A stretch of DNA of 64,000 nt from Deefgea chitinilytica (GCF_016881405.1 NZ_WOFE01000001.1:310001-374000); one strand, 5' to 3'. Positions 9,886 to 19,729 are shown, numbered from the stretch's first letter. Program-made: numbers and translations. Notes: a model not told the origin generated them from the letters alone.

Positions 9886-9911
9886 AAAAGCCCCGCCATG
9901 GCGGGGCTTTC
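9886..9911 (-). terminator. Rho-independent terminator after the OmpA-family gene
   Basis: Minus strand: AAGCCCCGCC - AT - GGCGGGGCTTTTTG, a GC-rich 9-10-bp stem with a T5 tail, 19 nt after the stop of the OmpA-family gene. Confidence 0.9.
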
Positions 9912-9929
9912 GATACTTAGTGCAGCAAA

Positions 9930-10619
9930 TTATTGCTTAACAACAACTGCAGAACCAGAAACAGTTACTTCAACGCGACGATCTGGAGCCAAGCATTCGA
10001 TCAATTTAGCGCGTGGTTTCACGTTTTTGCAAGTGTCGCCAGTTACTGGATCAGCTGGGCCGCGGCCTTCAGCAGTGATCTTGTCAGCTGGTGCGCCTTT
10101 GCTGATCAAGTAGTTACGTACAGTGTTTGCACGACGCTCAGAAAGACCTTGGTTGTGTTTCAAGCTACCGATACGGTCAGTGAAACCAACAACTGCAGCA
10201 ACGCCATCAGTTGGGTTCATGTTTTGAACTTCAACATACAATGCATCCAATGCATCTTTACCAGCTGGTTTCAAGTCAGCTTTGTCGAATGCAAACAGAG
10301 TGTCTGCGCGCAATTCGAATTTTTTAGCAGTTTTTTGTGGTGCAGGTACAACAGGAGCTGGTTTAGCTTCAACAACAGGAGCTGGAGCAGCTGCTGGAGC
10401 TACATAGCCTTGGCAACCTTTAACTGACTTAGCAGCTTCTGCAGTCCATGAACCAGTTTGTACACAAGTACCATCAGAAATCTTAACTGCGCCTTCTGGA
10501 TTAGCTTCAGACACGTTAGTGCTGTTTGTTACGTAAATCTCTGTAGCAGCTTGTGCGCCAGTCGCAGCAAAAGCAGCAACGATAGCGAATGATGTCAGAG
10601 TTTGCTTGATAGTCAGCAT
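9930..10619 (-). CDS. OmpA-family peptidoglycan-binding outer-membrane protein (RmpM-like)
   Basis: 229 residues. Signal peptide cut after ATGAQA (about 24), a short variable region with an Ala/Pro/Val linker ([19 protein letters not shown]), and a C-terminal OmpA domain (about 98-225). The peptidoglycan-binding signature is seen in [10 protein letters not shown]...[17 protein letters not shown]...GRGPADP, followed by a Cys pair (DTCKN...LIECL). There is no N-terminal beta-barrel, so it resembles neisserial class 4 protein RmpM rather than enteric OmpA, and probably tethers porins to the cell wall. Codon use is strongly biased, which suggests high expression. It has its own promoter and terminator. 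Confidence 0.9.
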   Translation of the reverse strand: MLTIKQTLTSFAIVAAFAATGAQAATEIYVTNSTNVSEANPEGAVKISDGTCVQTGSWTAEAAKSVKGCQGYVAPAAAPAPVVEAKPAPVVPAPQKTAKKFELRADTLFAFDKADLKPAGKDALDALYVEVQNMNPTDGVAAVVGFTDRIGSLKHNQGLSERRANTVRNYLISKGAPADKITAEGRGPADPVTGDTCKNVKPRAKLIECLAPDRRVEVTVSGSAVVVKQ

Positions 10620-10698
10620 GTGAATTCCCCGTTTTATTAAATCAAATAAATGTAAGCGAATGGGCGTTACATAAACACATAAATATGTCCCAAGCCGT

Positions 10699-10728
10699 AT
10701 TCTACTGTCTTAGGCAAATTTGGCGCAA
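10699..10728 (-). promoter_or_regulatory. Possible sigma-70 promoter for the OmpA-family gene
   Basis: Minus strand TTGCGC (10728-10723), 18 nt, TAGAAT (10704-10699). This would give a leader of about 75 nt ending in GGGGAATTCAC before the ATG. Weak -35; placed by eye. Confidence 0.4.
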
Positions 10729-10979
10729 ATAAAAAGCTTGCTTAGTCGCAACTTAACAAAATTGTAACAGCACACAACGCCAAGGCATATCGATGACGCA
10801 ATAATTGGTTCGATTGCTTCTGCGTGGTAAACTTGAACATCACTATAGATTATTTGAATCTGACTAGTCTGTATTTTTTGTAACAAAGTTTCAAAAAGCC
10901 TAAAAATCCGCTAGTTCTGAAAGTTAGTTTCAGTCCTGGTTTTGATAGTCCTTACGTTTTTCACTAATCGGCCTTATCA
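10729..10979. other. Divergent intergenic region upstream of gyrA
   Basis: Non-coding, AT-rich. It should hold the gyrA promoter, but I see no convincing -35/-10 pair and no ribosome binding site of note before the ATG at 10980. No repeat element is seen here. Confidence 0.5.
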
Positions 10980-13625
10980 ATGCTCGAACAATTCAGTTTT
11001 GCCAAAGAAACGATCCCTGTCAGCCTCGAAGAGGAAATGCGCCATTCCTATTTAGATTACGCTATGAGCGTGATTGTAGGCCGTGCGCTACCTGATGTGC
11101 GCGATGGTTTAAAACCCGTTCACCGCCGTATTTTATTTGCGATGCATGAAAGCAGTAACGTCTGGAATCGACCTTACGTCAAATGCGCGCGTGTGATTGG
11201 TGATGTGTTGGGTAAATACCACCCACACGGCGACTTTGCCGCTTACGAAGCCTTGGTCCGGATGGCGCAAGGCTTTTCGCTGCGTTACACCTTGATTGAT
11301 GGTCAAGGTAACTTTGGTTCAATCGATGGCGATCGCGCTGCTGCTTACCGTTATACCGAGTGTCGTTTACAAAAGATTTCCAGCGAGTTGTTGGCTGATA
11401 TCGACAAAGAAACGGTCGATTTCACACCGAACTATGACGAGAAAGAACTTGAGCCTACCGTTTTACCAACGCGGATTCCAAATTTATTGGTGAATGGATC
11501 ATCAGGTATCGCTGTCGGTATGGCGACCAATATTCCGCCACATAATTTAGGTGAAGTGATCAATGCTAGCTTAGCGCTATTGGATAATAGCGAGCTGACC
11601 ATCGATGAGTTGATTGATTACATCCCTGCGCCTGATTTCCCAACGGCGGGTATTATTTATGGCATTCATGGCGTGCGTGAAGGCTACCGCACAGGCCGTG
11701 GCCGTGTCGTAATGCGTGCGCGGACCCACTTTGAAGAGTGTGGTAAAAATGGTGATCGCCAAGCGATTATCGTCGATGAGTTGCCGTACCAAGTGAATAA
11801 AGCCCGTCTTTTAGAGCGTATCGCAGAGTTGGTGCGTGAGAAAACCATCGAAGGTATTTCTGACTTACGCGATGAATCGGATAAATCCGGTATGCGCGTG
11901 GCCATTGAACTGAAACGCGGCGAAATGGCTGACGTGGTTCTAAACAATCTTTATAAGCACACGCAACTGCAAGATAGTTTCGGTATCAATATGGTCGCCT
12001 TGGTGGATGGTCAGCCCCGCCTGTTGAATCTGAAGCAAGTTTTAGAATGCTTCTTGAAACACCGTCGTGAAGTTGTTACTCGCCGCACCGTGTTTGAGTT
12101 GCGTAAAGCGCGCGATCGCGGTCATGTGTTGGAAGGCTTGGCGGTTGCGCTGTCGAATGTTGATGAAATCATAGCCTTGATTAAGGCTGCGCCTACACCG
12201 AGCGATGCCAAAACTGGCCTGATGAGTCGCGTGTGGAAATCCGGCTTGGTCGGTGAAATGCTGGCACGAAGCGACGCGGATGCTTCGCGCCCAGAAGGTT
12301 TGCCGGAAATTTATGGCTTATCCGATGAGGGCTATCGTCTGTCTGATGTGCAAGCGCAGGCGATTTTGGAATTGCGTTTGCAACGTTTGACCGGGCTTGA
12401 GCAAGATAAAATTATTGCTGAATACAAAGAAGTCGTTGAGAAAATCCTCGATTTGCTCGATATCTTGGCGCGTGAAGAGCGTGTGACTGAAATCATCCGC
12501 AATGAAATGCTGGAAGTGAAAGCGAACTTTGGTGATGAACGTCGTTCAGAAATCATCGCGCATGGTGAAGACCTATGCCTCGAAGATCTGATTACGCCGC
12601 AAGATATGGTGGTGACCTTAACGCATGGCGGCTATATGAAAGCCACTGCGGTCGAAGAATATCGCGCGCAAAAACGCGGCGGGCGCGGTAAGCAAGCGGC
12701 AGCGACTAAGGACGATGACTTTATCGACAGCCTGTTTGTGGCCAATACGCATAACTACATCTTGTGCTTTAGCTCGCGCGGTCGGGTGTACTGGCTGAAA
12801 GTCTATGAATTGCCACAAGGTGGCCGCACTAGCCGTGGCAAACCGATTGTGAATCTGTTGCCTTTGGAAGAGGGCGAGAAAATCAACGCGATTTTACCGG
12901 TGGCCGAGTTTGTTGAAGATCACTTCATCTTTATGGCGACCGCCGATGGCACCGTGAAGAAAACCTCACTGGCTGATTTCTCGCGGCCAAAACGCAACGG
13001 TATTATCGCGATCAATCTAGATGAAGGTAACTACTTGGTTGGCGTGGCGCTCACCAATGGTACTGATCAAGTGATGTTGTTCTCTGATGCCGGTAAATCA
13101 GTGCGTTTCGCCGAAGATGACGTCCGTGCCATGGGTCGTACTGCCGCAGGTGTGCGTGGCATGAAGTTGGGCGAAGGTCAAAAAGTTATTTCGCTGCTGG
13201 TCGCCAATTCGGACGAGCAAATGGTATTGACCGCCAGCGACGGCGGTTATGGCAAACGTACGCCGGTGGGCGATTTCCGCCATACCAGCCGTGGCACGCA
13301 AGGCGTGATCGCGATGGACTTGACTGATAAAACCGGCTTGAAATTAGTTGCGGCAAGCTTGGTTGAAGAATCGGACGACGTGATGCTGATTACCACCGGC
13401 GGTGTATTGATTCGCACCAAGGTGAATCAAATTCGCGAAACGGGTCGTTCTGCACAAGGTGTGCGCTTAATTAATCTGGACGAAGGCGAGCACTTATCTG
13501 GCTTGCAAAAAGTAGCTGAGGTTGATGAGCCAGAAGACGCTGAATTTAGCGAAGCGGGGGTTGCGAGTGATGCGACAGTCGTCGCTCCTGATGTCGCAGA
13601 AGAAGCCAATCCTAGCGAAGAATAA
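10980..13625 (+). CDS. gyrA: DNA gyrase subunit A
   Basis: 881 residues. The N-terminal breakage-reunion domain has catalytic Tyr125 in YRYTE; the C-terminal beta-pinwheel carries the GyrA box QKRGGRG at about 564-570, which marks it as gyrase rather than topoisomerase IV; an acidic tail ends the protein. With GyrB it introduces negative supercoils. The quinolone-resistance region reads [15 protein letters not shown]. The residue equivalent to E. coli Ser83 is Phe86, and that equivalent to Asp87 is Glu90. Both positions usually hold Ser/Thr and Asp/Glu, and Phe at 83 is the exchange seen in resistant gonococci. A run of thioesterase genes, serC and pheA follows on the same strand. Confidence 0.97.
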   Translation: MLEQFSFAKETIPVSLEEEMRHSYLDYAMSVIVGRALPDVRDGLKPVHRRILFAMHESSNVWNRPYVKCARVIGDVLGKYHPHGDFAAYEALVRMAQGFSLRYTLIDGQGNFGSIDGDRAAAYRYTECRLQKISSELLADIDKETVDFTPNYDEKELEPTVLPTRIPNLLVNGSSGIAVGMATNIPPHNLGEVINASLALLDNSELTIDELIDYIPAPDFPTAGIIYGIHGVREGYRTGRGRVVMRARTHFEECGKNGDRQAIIVDELPYQVNKARLLERIAELVREKTIEGISDLRDESDKSGMRVAIELKRGEMADVVLNNLYKHTQLQDSFGINMVALVDGQPRLLNLKQVLECFLKHRREVVTRRTVFELRKARDRGHVLEGLAVALSNVDEIIALIKAAPTPSDAKTGLMSRVWKSGLVGEMLARSDADASRPEGLPEIYGLSDEGYRLSDVQAQAILELRLQRLTGLEQDKIIAEYKEVVEKILDLLDILAREERVTEIIRNEMLEVKANFGDERRSEIIAHGEDLCLEDLITPQDMVVTLTHGGYMKATAVEEYRAQKRGGRGKQAAATKDDDFIDSLFVANTHNYILCFSSRGRVYWLKVYELPQGGRTSRGKPIVNLLPLEEGEKINAILPVAEFVEDHFIFMATADGTVKKTSLADFSRPKRNGIIAINLDEGNYLVGVALTNGTDQVMLFSDAGKSVRFAEDDVRAMGRTAAGVRGMKLGEGQKVISLLVANSDEQMVLTASDGGYGKRTPVGDFRHTSRGTQGVIAMDLTDKTGLKLVAASLVEESDDVMLITTGGVLIRTKVNQIRETGRSAQGVRLINLDEGEHLSGLQKVAEVDEPEDAEFSEAGVASDATVVAPDVAEEANPSEE

Positions 13626-13634
13626 AGGCGATTT

Positions 13635-14099
13635 ATGAGCGGACTGTGGTTACCGGTTGCACACCCTGAATTCTTTGCTCAAGTCGCGCCATGGTTTATG
13701 GCGCTGCCGCATTGCAAAACATTAGGTCTGGAATTGGTGACCGCGGAACGCGGTAAGGTCACCTTGAAGTTACCATTTCAAAACGCGCTGATCGGCAATC
13801 CCGCAACGCGGGTTTTGCATGGCGGTGTGGTGACTTCCCTGATTGATACTGCAAGTGGTATTTCACTGTATACCTTATTGTCTGCCCCCGAAGCTGCCGC
13901 AACGCTTGATCTTCGGATTGATTATTTACGCCCCGCCAAACCCGATTTGCCCTTGTATTGCACCGCTGAATGCTATCGGCTTACTGAGGCGATCGCCTTT
14001 ATGCGCGCGACGGCTTATCAAGATGATCCAGAAAAACCGGTCGCGCATTCAGTCTCGACATTTGCGCGAATGGCTTCGAATAAGGAGTCTGTATCATGA
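13635..14099 (+). CDS. Hotdog-fold thioesterase (PaaI-like)
   Basis: 154 residues with a single hotdog domain. The typical active-site helix context LHGGVVTSLIDTASG and the strand LDLRIDYLRPAK are visible. Such proteins hydrolyse acyl- or phenylacetyl-CoA-type thioesters in the cytoplasm; the substrate is unknown. It starts 9 nt after gyrA and overlaps the next gene by 4 nt (ATGA), so the two paralogues are translationally coupled and may form a hetero-oligomer. Confidence 0.85.
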   Translation: MSGLWLPVAHPEFFAQVAPWFMALPHCKTLGLELVTAERGKVTLKLPFQNALIGNPATRVLHGGVVTSLIDTASGISLYTLLSAPEAAATLDLRIDYLRPAKPDLPLYCTAECYRLTEAIAFMRATAYQDDPEKPVAHSVSTFARMASNKESVS

Positions 14100-14512
14100 G
14101 TGAGGGTATTGCTTGCTTCGCTAATCTGGCTGATGCCTTGGAGAAAATACCCTATGCAAGATTATTAGGGATTCAAGCGCTTGAGCGAGATGGTCAGCCA
14201 CAATTTTTATTACCTTTTGCTGAACACAATATTGGCAATGTGTTATTGCCCGCGATTCATGGTGGTGTGATTGGTGGCTTCTTAGAAAACGCAGCGGTAC
14301 TCCATCTGATGTGGGCACAAGAATCAGCGGGAATCCCGCGCATTGTTGATTTTTCTATCGATTATCTCCGCTCGGCGCGGGCGCAGGATTTGTATGGTCG
14401 CTGTGAAATTGTTCGCCAAGGCAAACGTGTTGCCAATGTATTGATGACGGCGTGGCAAGATGATGAAAGCAAACCGGTAGCAACAGCACGCGCGCATTTT
14501 TTACTCAGCTAA
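14096..14512 (+). CDS. Hotdog-fold thioesterase, second paralogue
   Basis: 138 residues. Hotdog signature HGGVIGGFLENAAVLHLMW and VDFSIDYLRSARAQDLYGRCEI, clearly related in order to the preceding gene but with Glu in place of Asp in the helix (LENAAV versus LIDTAS). The 4-nt overlap implies coupled translation. The family role is hydrolysis of CoA thioesters; the substrate cannot be told. Confidence 0.83.
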   Translation: MSEGIACFANLADALEKIPYARLLGIQALERDGQPQFLLPFAEHNIGNVLLPAIHGGVIGGFLENAAVLHLMWAQESAGIPRIVDFSIDYLRSARAQDLYGRCEIVRQGKRVANVLMTAWQDDESKPVATARAHFLLS

Positions 14513-14553
14513 TTCGCTGTCAATTCAAAATATTGTTTTAAGAGAATCGCTTT

Positions 14554-15639
14554 ATGACCCAAGTGTTTAATTTTTCTGCTGGTCCTGCCGTTTTACCGTC
14601 TGAAGTGTTGCGCCAAGTGCAAGCTGAATTGCTTGATTGGCATGGTTCGGGCATGAGCGTGATGGAAATGAGCCATCGCGGTATTGAGTTTGGGCAAATT
14701 TTGAGTGAAGCCGAAGCCGATTTGCGCGCGTTAATGGCAATTCCCGATAACTATAAAGTGCTGTTTTTGCAAGGTGGCGCGATGTTGCAGTTTTCAATGT
14801 TGCCACTTAATTTTGCGCAAACGGATAGCACGATTGATTTTGTTCACACAGGCCATTGGTCAAAAGGCGCAATTGCTGAGGCAAAACGCTATGCCAAAGT
14901 GAATATTGTCGCCAGCAGTGAAGATAAAAACTTTAGCTATGTGCCAGAAGAGTCAACTTGGCAACGCACACCAGATGCGGCTTATTTGCATTATTGCAGC
15001 AATGAAACCATCGGCGGCGTTGAATTCAATCACATTCCGCAAAGCGATGGTGTACCGCTGATTTGCGATATGTCTTCTAATATTTTGTCGCGCCCAATTG
15101 ATGTTAGCCAATTTGCAGTTATTTACGCAGGTGCGCAAAAAAATATTGGTCCATCTGGCGTTGCTCTTAGTATTGTTCGAGAGGATATGTTGGGTAAGGC
15201 TCGTAGTGATATACCCACTTTAATGAATTATAAAACTTTTGCAGATAACGGCTCAATGTACAACACCCCGCCAACATTTGGTATTTATGTGGCTGGTTTA
15301 GTTTTCAAATGGTTATTGAAAAATGGCGGTTTGGCGGTGATGGAGCAAAAAAATATCGCCAAAGCCAATGTCTTGTACTCCGCGATTGATGCTTCCAATG
15401 GTTTCTATCATTGCCCGGTGGCGTTGGCCAATCGCTCACGGATGAATATCCCATTCACACTCGCTGATAGCAATCTCGATAAAGAATTCCTGGCTGGCGC
15501 TGAAGCGCGGCATTTATTGCAATTAAAAGGCCATCGCTCGGTGGGCGGTATGCGCGCTTCAATTTATAACGCGATGCCACTCGAAGGTTGCCAAGCACTG
15601 GCAGCGTATATGAACGAATTTGCAAAAACGAAGGGCTAA
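14554..15639 (+). CDS. serC: Phosphoserine aminotransferase
   Basis: 361 residues, normal for SerC. Start motif FNFSAGPAVLP, H/G-rich GMSVMEMSHRG, and PLP-lysine context VIYAGAQKNIGPSG (Lys about 196). The end GHRSVGGMRASIYNAMP binds the substrate phosphate. It converts 3-phosphohydroxypyruvate to phosphoserine and also serves pyridoxal phosphate synthesis. It sits in the gyrA-serC-pheA-hisC order common in betaproteobacteria. Confidence 0.97.
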   Translation: MTQVFNFSAGPAVLPSEVLRQVQAELLDWHGSGMSVMEMSHRGIEFGQILSEAEADLRALMAIPDNYKVLFLQGGAMLQFSMLPLNFAQTDSTIDFVHTGHWSKGAIAEAKRYAKVNIVASSEDKNFSYVPEESTWQRTPDAAYLHYCSNETIGGVEFNHIPQSDGVPLICDMSSNILSRPIDVSQFAVIYAGAQKNIGPSGVALSIVREDMLGKARSDIPTLMNYKTFADNGSMYNTPPTFGIYVAGLVFKWLLKNGGLAVMEQKNIAKANVLYSAIDASNGFYHCPVALANRSRMNIPFTLADSNLDKEFLAGAEARHLLQLKGHRSVGGMRASIYNAMPLEGCQALAAYMNEFAKTKG

Positions 15640-15643
15640 CATC

Positions 15644-15847
15644 ATGGCGGGACAAGGTTCTGGCGGTAATGTGATTGCCGCATTGGCGAGTTTTTTCATT
15701 CCTGGCTTGGGGCAATTGCTGCAAGGCCGTGTGCTAAAAGCGGCGCTGATGTTTGTTGCTGCCGCTGTGTTGTGGTGGATTCTACTCGGCTGGATTATTC
15801 ATTTGTGGTCGATTGTTGACGCCGCCTTATTCAAACCCAATCATTGA
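15644..15847 (+). CDS. Small two-helix membrane protein
   Basis: 67 residues from the ATG at 15644 (MAGQGSGG), which has AAGGG 10 nt upstream. A Gly-rich start is followed by FFIPGLGQLLQGR and a long hydrophobic stretch (AALMFVAAAVLWWILLGWIIHLWSIVDAALF) with room for two membrane helices. The PGxGQ motif between helix starts is also seen in TM2-like small membrane proteins. It sits between serC and pheA, 4 nt after the serC stop, hence in the same operon. Function unknown. Confidence 0.7.
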   Translation: MAGQGSGGNVIAALASFFIPGLGQLLQGRVLKAALMFVAAAVLWWILLGWIIHLWSIVDAALFKPNH

Positions 15848-15855
15848 GTTTATTC

Positions 15856-16929
15856 ATGTCTGATGATTTGTTAAAACAGCATCGCGATGCGATTGATGCG
15901 ATTGATTTACAGGTATTGCAACTGATTAATCAACGCGCCGAACACGCGCGCACCATTGGTGAAATCAAGGGCGGTGGCGTCGTTTATCGCCCTGAGCGCG
16001 AAGCACAAGTGCTGACGCGGATTAAAGAACTGAATCCTGGACCGCTGTCGGGCGAAACTTGTGCGCGCTTGTTCCGTGAAATTATGTCGGCGTGTTTGGC
16101 GCTGGAGCGCCCACTCACAATCGCATTTTTGGGGCCTGAAGGCACCTTTAGCCAAGCGGCAGCAGTCAAGCATTTCGGTCATGCGGCGGCGATGCAGGCT
16201 TGCGCGTCAATTGATGAAGCGTTCCGAGTGGTGGAAGCGCGTGGCGCAGATTATGTGGTTGCTCCCGTTGAGAATTCAACTGAAGGTGCAGTTGGTCGAA
16301 CTTTAGATCTCATGGTGACCACGCCACTACAAGTGTGTGGCGAAGTCGTATTGCGAATTCATCATCATTTTTTGCGTGCAGTTGCTGGATTGAGCGATGT
16401 CAAACGTGTTTATTCACACGCGCAAAGCTTGGCGCAATGCCATGAATGGTTGAATAAAAACTTACCTGAAGGGGTAGAGCGAATTTCGGTAGCGAGTAAT
16501 GCCGAAGCGGCGCGTTTAGCTAGCCTTGATCCAAGTAGTGCGGCGATTGCTGGCGATTCAGCGGCTGAGAAATTTGGTTTAGTTAAATTGGCCGAAAACA
16601 TCGAAGACGAGCCAAACAACACAACGCGCTTCTTGGTACTTGGCTATCAAAATGCGGCGCGTTCGGGGAAAGATAAAACTTCGCTGGTGATTTCAGCGCC
16701 GAATCGTCCGGGCGCATTGCATGCTTTGGTTGAGCCGCTAGCACGTAATGGCGTTTCAATGAGCAAATTCGAATCGCGACCAAGTCGAACTGGTTTGTGG
16801 GAATATGTGTTTTTTGCCGATGTTGATGGCTTTGTTGAAGACGCGCATTTACAAAAAGCGCTGAAAGAATTGCAAGATGTTGCGGCATTTGTAAAGGTTT
16901 TGGGCTCTTACCCACAAGCTGTCATTTGA
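15856..16929 (+). CDS. pheA: Bifunctional chorismate mutase / prephenate dehydratase (P-protein)
   Basis: 357 residues from ATG 15856 (an in-frame TTG at 15844 is less likely). The AroQ-type chorismate mutase (about 1-85) includes IDAIDLQVLQLINQRAEHA. Prephenate dehydratase (about 90-270) has FLGPEGTFSQAA, PVENSTEGAVGRTLDL and the catalytic NNTTRFLVLG. A C-terminal ACT domain (about 280-350) has APNRPGALHALVEPLARNGVSMSKFESRPS for phenylalanine feedback. It makes phenylpyruvate from chorismate. No leader peptide or attenuator is visible upstream. Confidence 0.97.
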   Translation: MSDDLLKQHRDAIDAIDLQVLQLINQRAEHARTIGEIKGGGVVYRPEREAQVLTRIKELNPGPLSGETCARLFREIMSACLALERPLTIAFLGPEGTFSQAAAVKHFGHAAAMQACASIDEAFRVVEARGADYVVAPVENSTEGAVGRTLDLMVTTPLQVCGEVVLRIHHHFLRAVAGLSDVKRVYSHAQSLAQCHEWLNKNLPEGVERISVASNAEAARLASLDPSSAAIAGDSAAEKFGLVKLAENIEDEPNNTTRFLVLGYQNAARSGKDKTSLVISAPNRPGALHALVEPLARNGVSMSKFESRPSRTGLWEYVFFADVDGFVEDAHLQKALKELQDVAAFVKVLGSYPQAVI

Positions 16930-16990
16930 TTGTGATGTTCACCCCGTTTAATGGCTTTGCAGCTTCATAACAGCACAAGTATTAAACGGG

Positions 16991-17165
16991 AGTCTACGAA
17001 AAACACGAAAGGCAAGAAAAGGCATTACTGTTTTATCAGTTAAGTTCCATTTTTATGCCCGCCAGTGGTATGCAAAGTGTATGCAGCATTTATTTTGCAT
17101 TTGGACTTTTTCGTGATTGTCGCATCCGCAAGGGACTTTCCTGCGGAGCATGTTTTTCGTGGACA
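16991..17165. repeat. Dispersed inverted repeat (GTCYACGAAAAACACGAA type), copy 1
   Basis: Left arm at 16992-17009, right arm TGTTTTTCGTGGAC at 17151-17164; the same arms recur at 52586-52672. Between them, around 17110-17145, lies a fragment resembling the start of the larger GC-rich repeats (TTGTCGCATCCGCAAGGGACTTTC). It fills the gap between pheA and the LOG gene; no gene is seen. Confidence 0.6.
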
Positions 17166-17196
17166 AAAAATAGCACTTTAAAATGTGGAAAACTCA

Positions 17197-17769
17197 ATGA
17201 AATCAGTCGTGGTATTTTGTGGTTCACGTTTCGGTAATAAAGAAGTCTACCGCCATGCAGCACAAAAGCTTGGCCGCGAATTGGCCGAGCGTGACATTAC
17301 TTTGGTTTATGGCGGCGGTCACGTTGGTTTAATGGGCGCGGTCGCTGAGGCTTGTCTCGATGCCGGTGGCAAAGTGATTGGTGTGATTCCGCAATTTATG
17401 GTTGAGCGTGAGCTGGGGTATGGCGCTTGCAGCCAATTAGAGGTTGTTGATTCGATGCATACCCGTAAGGCACGAATGGCTGAACTGGGTGATGCGTTTA
17501 TTGCGATGCCCGGTGGTTTTGGCACATTTGATGAGCTATTTGAGATCCTGACTTGGGGGCAAATTGGCTTACATGAAAAACCAGTTGGCCTGCTCAATAC
17601 CGCAGATTATTTTGTGCCACTACGTGCCATGGTCGCGCAGGCAGTGAATGAAGGCTTTGTTAAAGACAGCGATGCCGATAAGTTATTGAGTGCCGATGAG
17701 TCTGCTGATTTGTTGGATTTGTTGCAGCAAAAACCGACCAGCAATGTAGGTGAGTGGTGGAAAACTTAG
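17197..17769 (+). CDS. LOG-family protein (cytokinin-riboside 5'-monophosphate phosphoribohydrolase-like)
   Basis: 190 residues from ATG 17197. Rossmann-like fold with the LOG signatures YGGGHVGLMGAVAEA, HTRKARMAELGDAFIAMPGGFGTFDELFE (PGGxGT plus catalytic Glu). Bacterial LOG proteins split nucleoside 5'-monophosphates into base and ribose 5-phosphate; outside plants this serves nucleotide salvage or homeostasis. The stop overlaps the start of the GNAT gene by 16 nt if the GTG at 17754 is used there. Confidence 0.9.
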   Translation: MKSVVVFCGSRFGNKEVYRHAAQKLGRELAERDITLVYGGGHVGLMGAVAEACLDAGGKVIGVIPQFMVERELGYGACSQLEVVDSMHTRKARMAELGDAFIAMPGGFGTFDELFEILTWGQIGLHEKPVGLLNTADYFVPLRAMVAQAVNEGFVKDSDADKLLSADESADLLDLLQQKPTSNVGEWWKT

Positions 17770-18383
17770 GTTTAGCCTTGGCAACTGATGCAAAGAGGGC
17801 GGCGGCGCTGATTTATCAGTCTGACGCCCCTTTTTATGATTATTGGTTTGCATTACCGCCAGAACTGATCTTGCTTAACTTGGCGCAGCTTTGGCAAGCC
17901 GAGGCCGGCAGTTATAGCTATCGTAACGCGCAGGTGCTACGTAATGCCGATGAAGAGCTGATTGCCTTAGTTTTTCATTATGCAGCAGGGTATGGCGCGC
18001 AACTTCAATTAAATGATGAGTTTGAGCTAGGTACTCTGGCATTAGATCTTACGATCTTGCGTGAACGGCAGTATCAGCTTGATTTTTTATTTCCACACGT
18101 ACCCAAAAATGCTTGGTATTTACGCACGATTGCTGTGGATGCTGCGCATCGTGGTCAGAAACTGGGTGAGCGTATGCTGGCGCAAGTGTGTTACGCCGCG
18201 CGCGAAGCGGGTTATGCCAGTCTGCACGTGGACGTCGATAGCGGTAACCCCGCCGCGGTACGGTTTTATTTACGGAATGGATTTGAGATTTTAGTTGAAT
18301 CCGAAGTACGTCAGCTCGCGCAGTTTGCCTTGCCGGCCAGTTTGCGTTTGGTAAAAGTCCTGAATCAAATTATCCCTACTTAA
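17754..18383 (+). CDS. GNAT-family N-acetyltransferase
   Basis: About 209 residues. The C-terminal half has the GNAT acetyl-CoA loop RGQKLGERML and the following helix, then the HVDVDSGNPAAVRFYLRNGF signature. The N-terminal ~90 residues are not characteristic. GTG 17754 overlaps the LOG gene by 16 nt; no in-frame ATG is near, so this start is tentative. The substrate is unknown. Confidence 0.8.
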   Translation: MVENLGLALATDAKRAAALIYQSDAPFYDYWFALPPELILLNLAQLWQAEAGSYSYRNAQVLRNADEELIALVFHYAAGYGAQLQLNDEFELGTLALDLTILRERQYQLDFLFPHVPKNAWYLRTIAVDAAHRGQKLGERMLAQVCYAAREAGYASLHVDVDSGNPAAVRFYLRNGFEILVESEVRQLAQFALPASLRLVKVLNQIIPT

Positions 18384-18424
18384 TTCACCACGCTAATTTC
18401 ATTCGAAAAAGAATAGGAAAGATC

Positions 18425-19525
18425 ATGTCACTGAGTACGCTTGCCCCCGAACACATCCGTGCGATTGCGCCGTATCAACCCGGTAAACCAGTTTCCGAAT
18501 TGGCGCGCGAAATGGGTTTAAATCCAGCTGATATCGTTAAATTGGCATCCAATGAAAATCCACTCGGCATGGGGCCAAAAGCGCGTGCGGCGCTTGAGGC
18601 AGAAATTGCTGAATTGGCGCGTTATCCGGATGGGAATGGTTTTGAGCTGAAAGCCAAAATTGCACAGAAATTTGGCGTTGAGCTCAATCAAATCGTCTTG
18701 GGCAATGGCTCGAATGATGTGCTCGAATTGATTTCCCATGCGTTTTTACAAGCGGGTGATTCGGCGGTGTATTCCGAATACGCGTTTGCGGTGTATCCAT
18801 TGGCGACGCAAGCGATGGGTGCGACGGGCATCAGCGTGAAGGCGGTTGATTATGGTCACGATTTAGAGGCGATGCGCGCGGCGATTTTGCCGTCGACCAA
18901 AATTGTTTGGATTGCTAATCCGAATAATCCAACCGGCACGTTGGCACGGCCGGGCGATTTGATTGAGTTTATGGAGTTGTGCCCAAAGAACGTGATCGTG
19001 GTGCTTGATGAGGCGTATACCGAGTTTTTACCAGCAGCAAAACGTAGTGATTCAATTGCTTGGTTGAAACAATTTCCAAACCTAATCGTCGTGCGGACGT
19101 TCTCCAAAGCGTATGGTTTGGCGGGGCTACGGGTGGGCTTTGCGCTGGCCAGTAACGAAATCATCGACATGCTCAATCGCGTACGCCAAGCGTTTAATGT
19201 CAATAGTCTGGCGCAAGCGGCTGCGTGTGCTGCCTTGGATGATCTGGAGTTTTTGCAAGAATCGGTACGCGTGAATAATGAAGGGATGCAGCAAATTACC
19301 GCGGCTTTTCGCCGTCTTGGGATTAGTTTTATTGAGTCGAGCGGTAATTTTGTCACCTTCCATTGCGGCGATGCGAAGCTGCTCAATCAATTTATGCTGG
19401 AACGCGGTGTGATTGTGCGGCCATTGGCAGGCTACGGCATGAATAATAGTTTGCGAGTATCGATCGGCTTACCGTCTGAAAATGCGCGGTTTATTGAAGT
19501 TTTAGAAGAAGCGATGGCGGACTGA
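18425..19525 (+). CDS. hisC: Histidinol-phosphate aminotransferase
   Basis: 366 residues. Class I/II aminotransferase with KLASNENPLGMGP at the N-terminus, NPNNPTGT, DEAYTEF, and PLP-lysine motif RTFSKAYGLAGLRVGFA. It catalyses histidinol phosphate / imidazole acetol phosphate transamination. In this cluster it may also transaminate aromatic keto acids made by the pheA pathway, as many HisC paralogues beside pheA do. AGGAAAG seven nt before the ATG is a good ribosome binding site. Confidence 0.93.
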   Translation: MSLSTLAPEHIRAIAPYQPGKPVSELAREMGLNPADIVKLASNENPLGMGPKARAALEAEIAELARYPDGNGFELKAKIAQKFGVELNQIVLGNGSNDVLELISHAFLQAGDSAVYSEYAFAVYPLATQAMGATGISVKAVDYGHDLEAMRAAILPSTKIVWIANPNNPTGTLARPGDLIEFMELCPKNVIVVLDEAYTEFLPAAKRSDSIAWLKQFPNLIVVRTFSKAYGLAGLRVGFALASNEIIDMLNRVRQAFNVNSLAQAAACAALDDLEFLQESVRVNNEGMQQITAAFRRLGISFIESSGNFVTFHCGDAKLLNQFMLERGVIVRPLAGYGMNNSLRVSIGLPSENARFIEVLEEAMAD

Positions 19526-19555
19526 TGTATTGCCACGTAGTCATTAAAGAATAAA

Positions 19556-19582
19556 GCCCTGGGTTATATACCCAGGTTTCTC
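19556..19582 (+). terminator. Possible terminator after hisC
   Basis: Perfect hairpin CCTGGG-TTATATA-CCCAGG followed by TTTCT, 30 nt after the hisC stop. The U-run is short. Confidence 0.5.
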
Positions 19583-19729
19583 GGTAAAAATAGCCGCTTG
19601 CGCGTAGTATCGAGTGGATATTTCATCATCCGGATTGCTGGTAACGAAGCGGATTGTTAAACAAGTCCGCCGCCTGCGACAGCCCTCGGTTATAATACGG
19701 GAAATTAAGATTGCACTGAGGAGATGCAC

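Noticed and set aside
10980-13625. Topoisomerase IV subunit A (ParC)
   Set aside because: The GyrA box QKRGGRG and the 881-residue length with an acidic tail point to gyrase.
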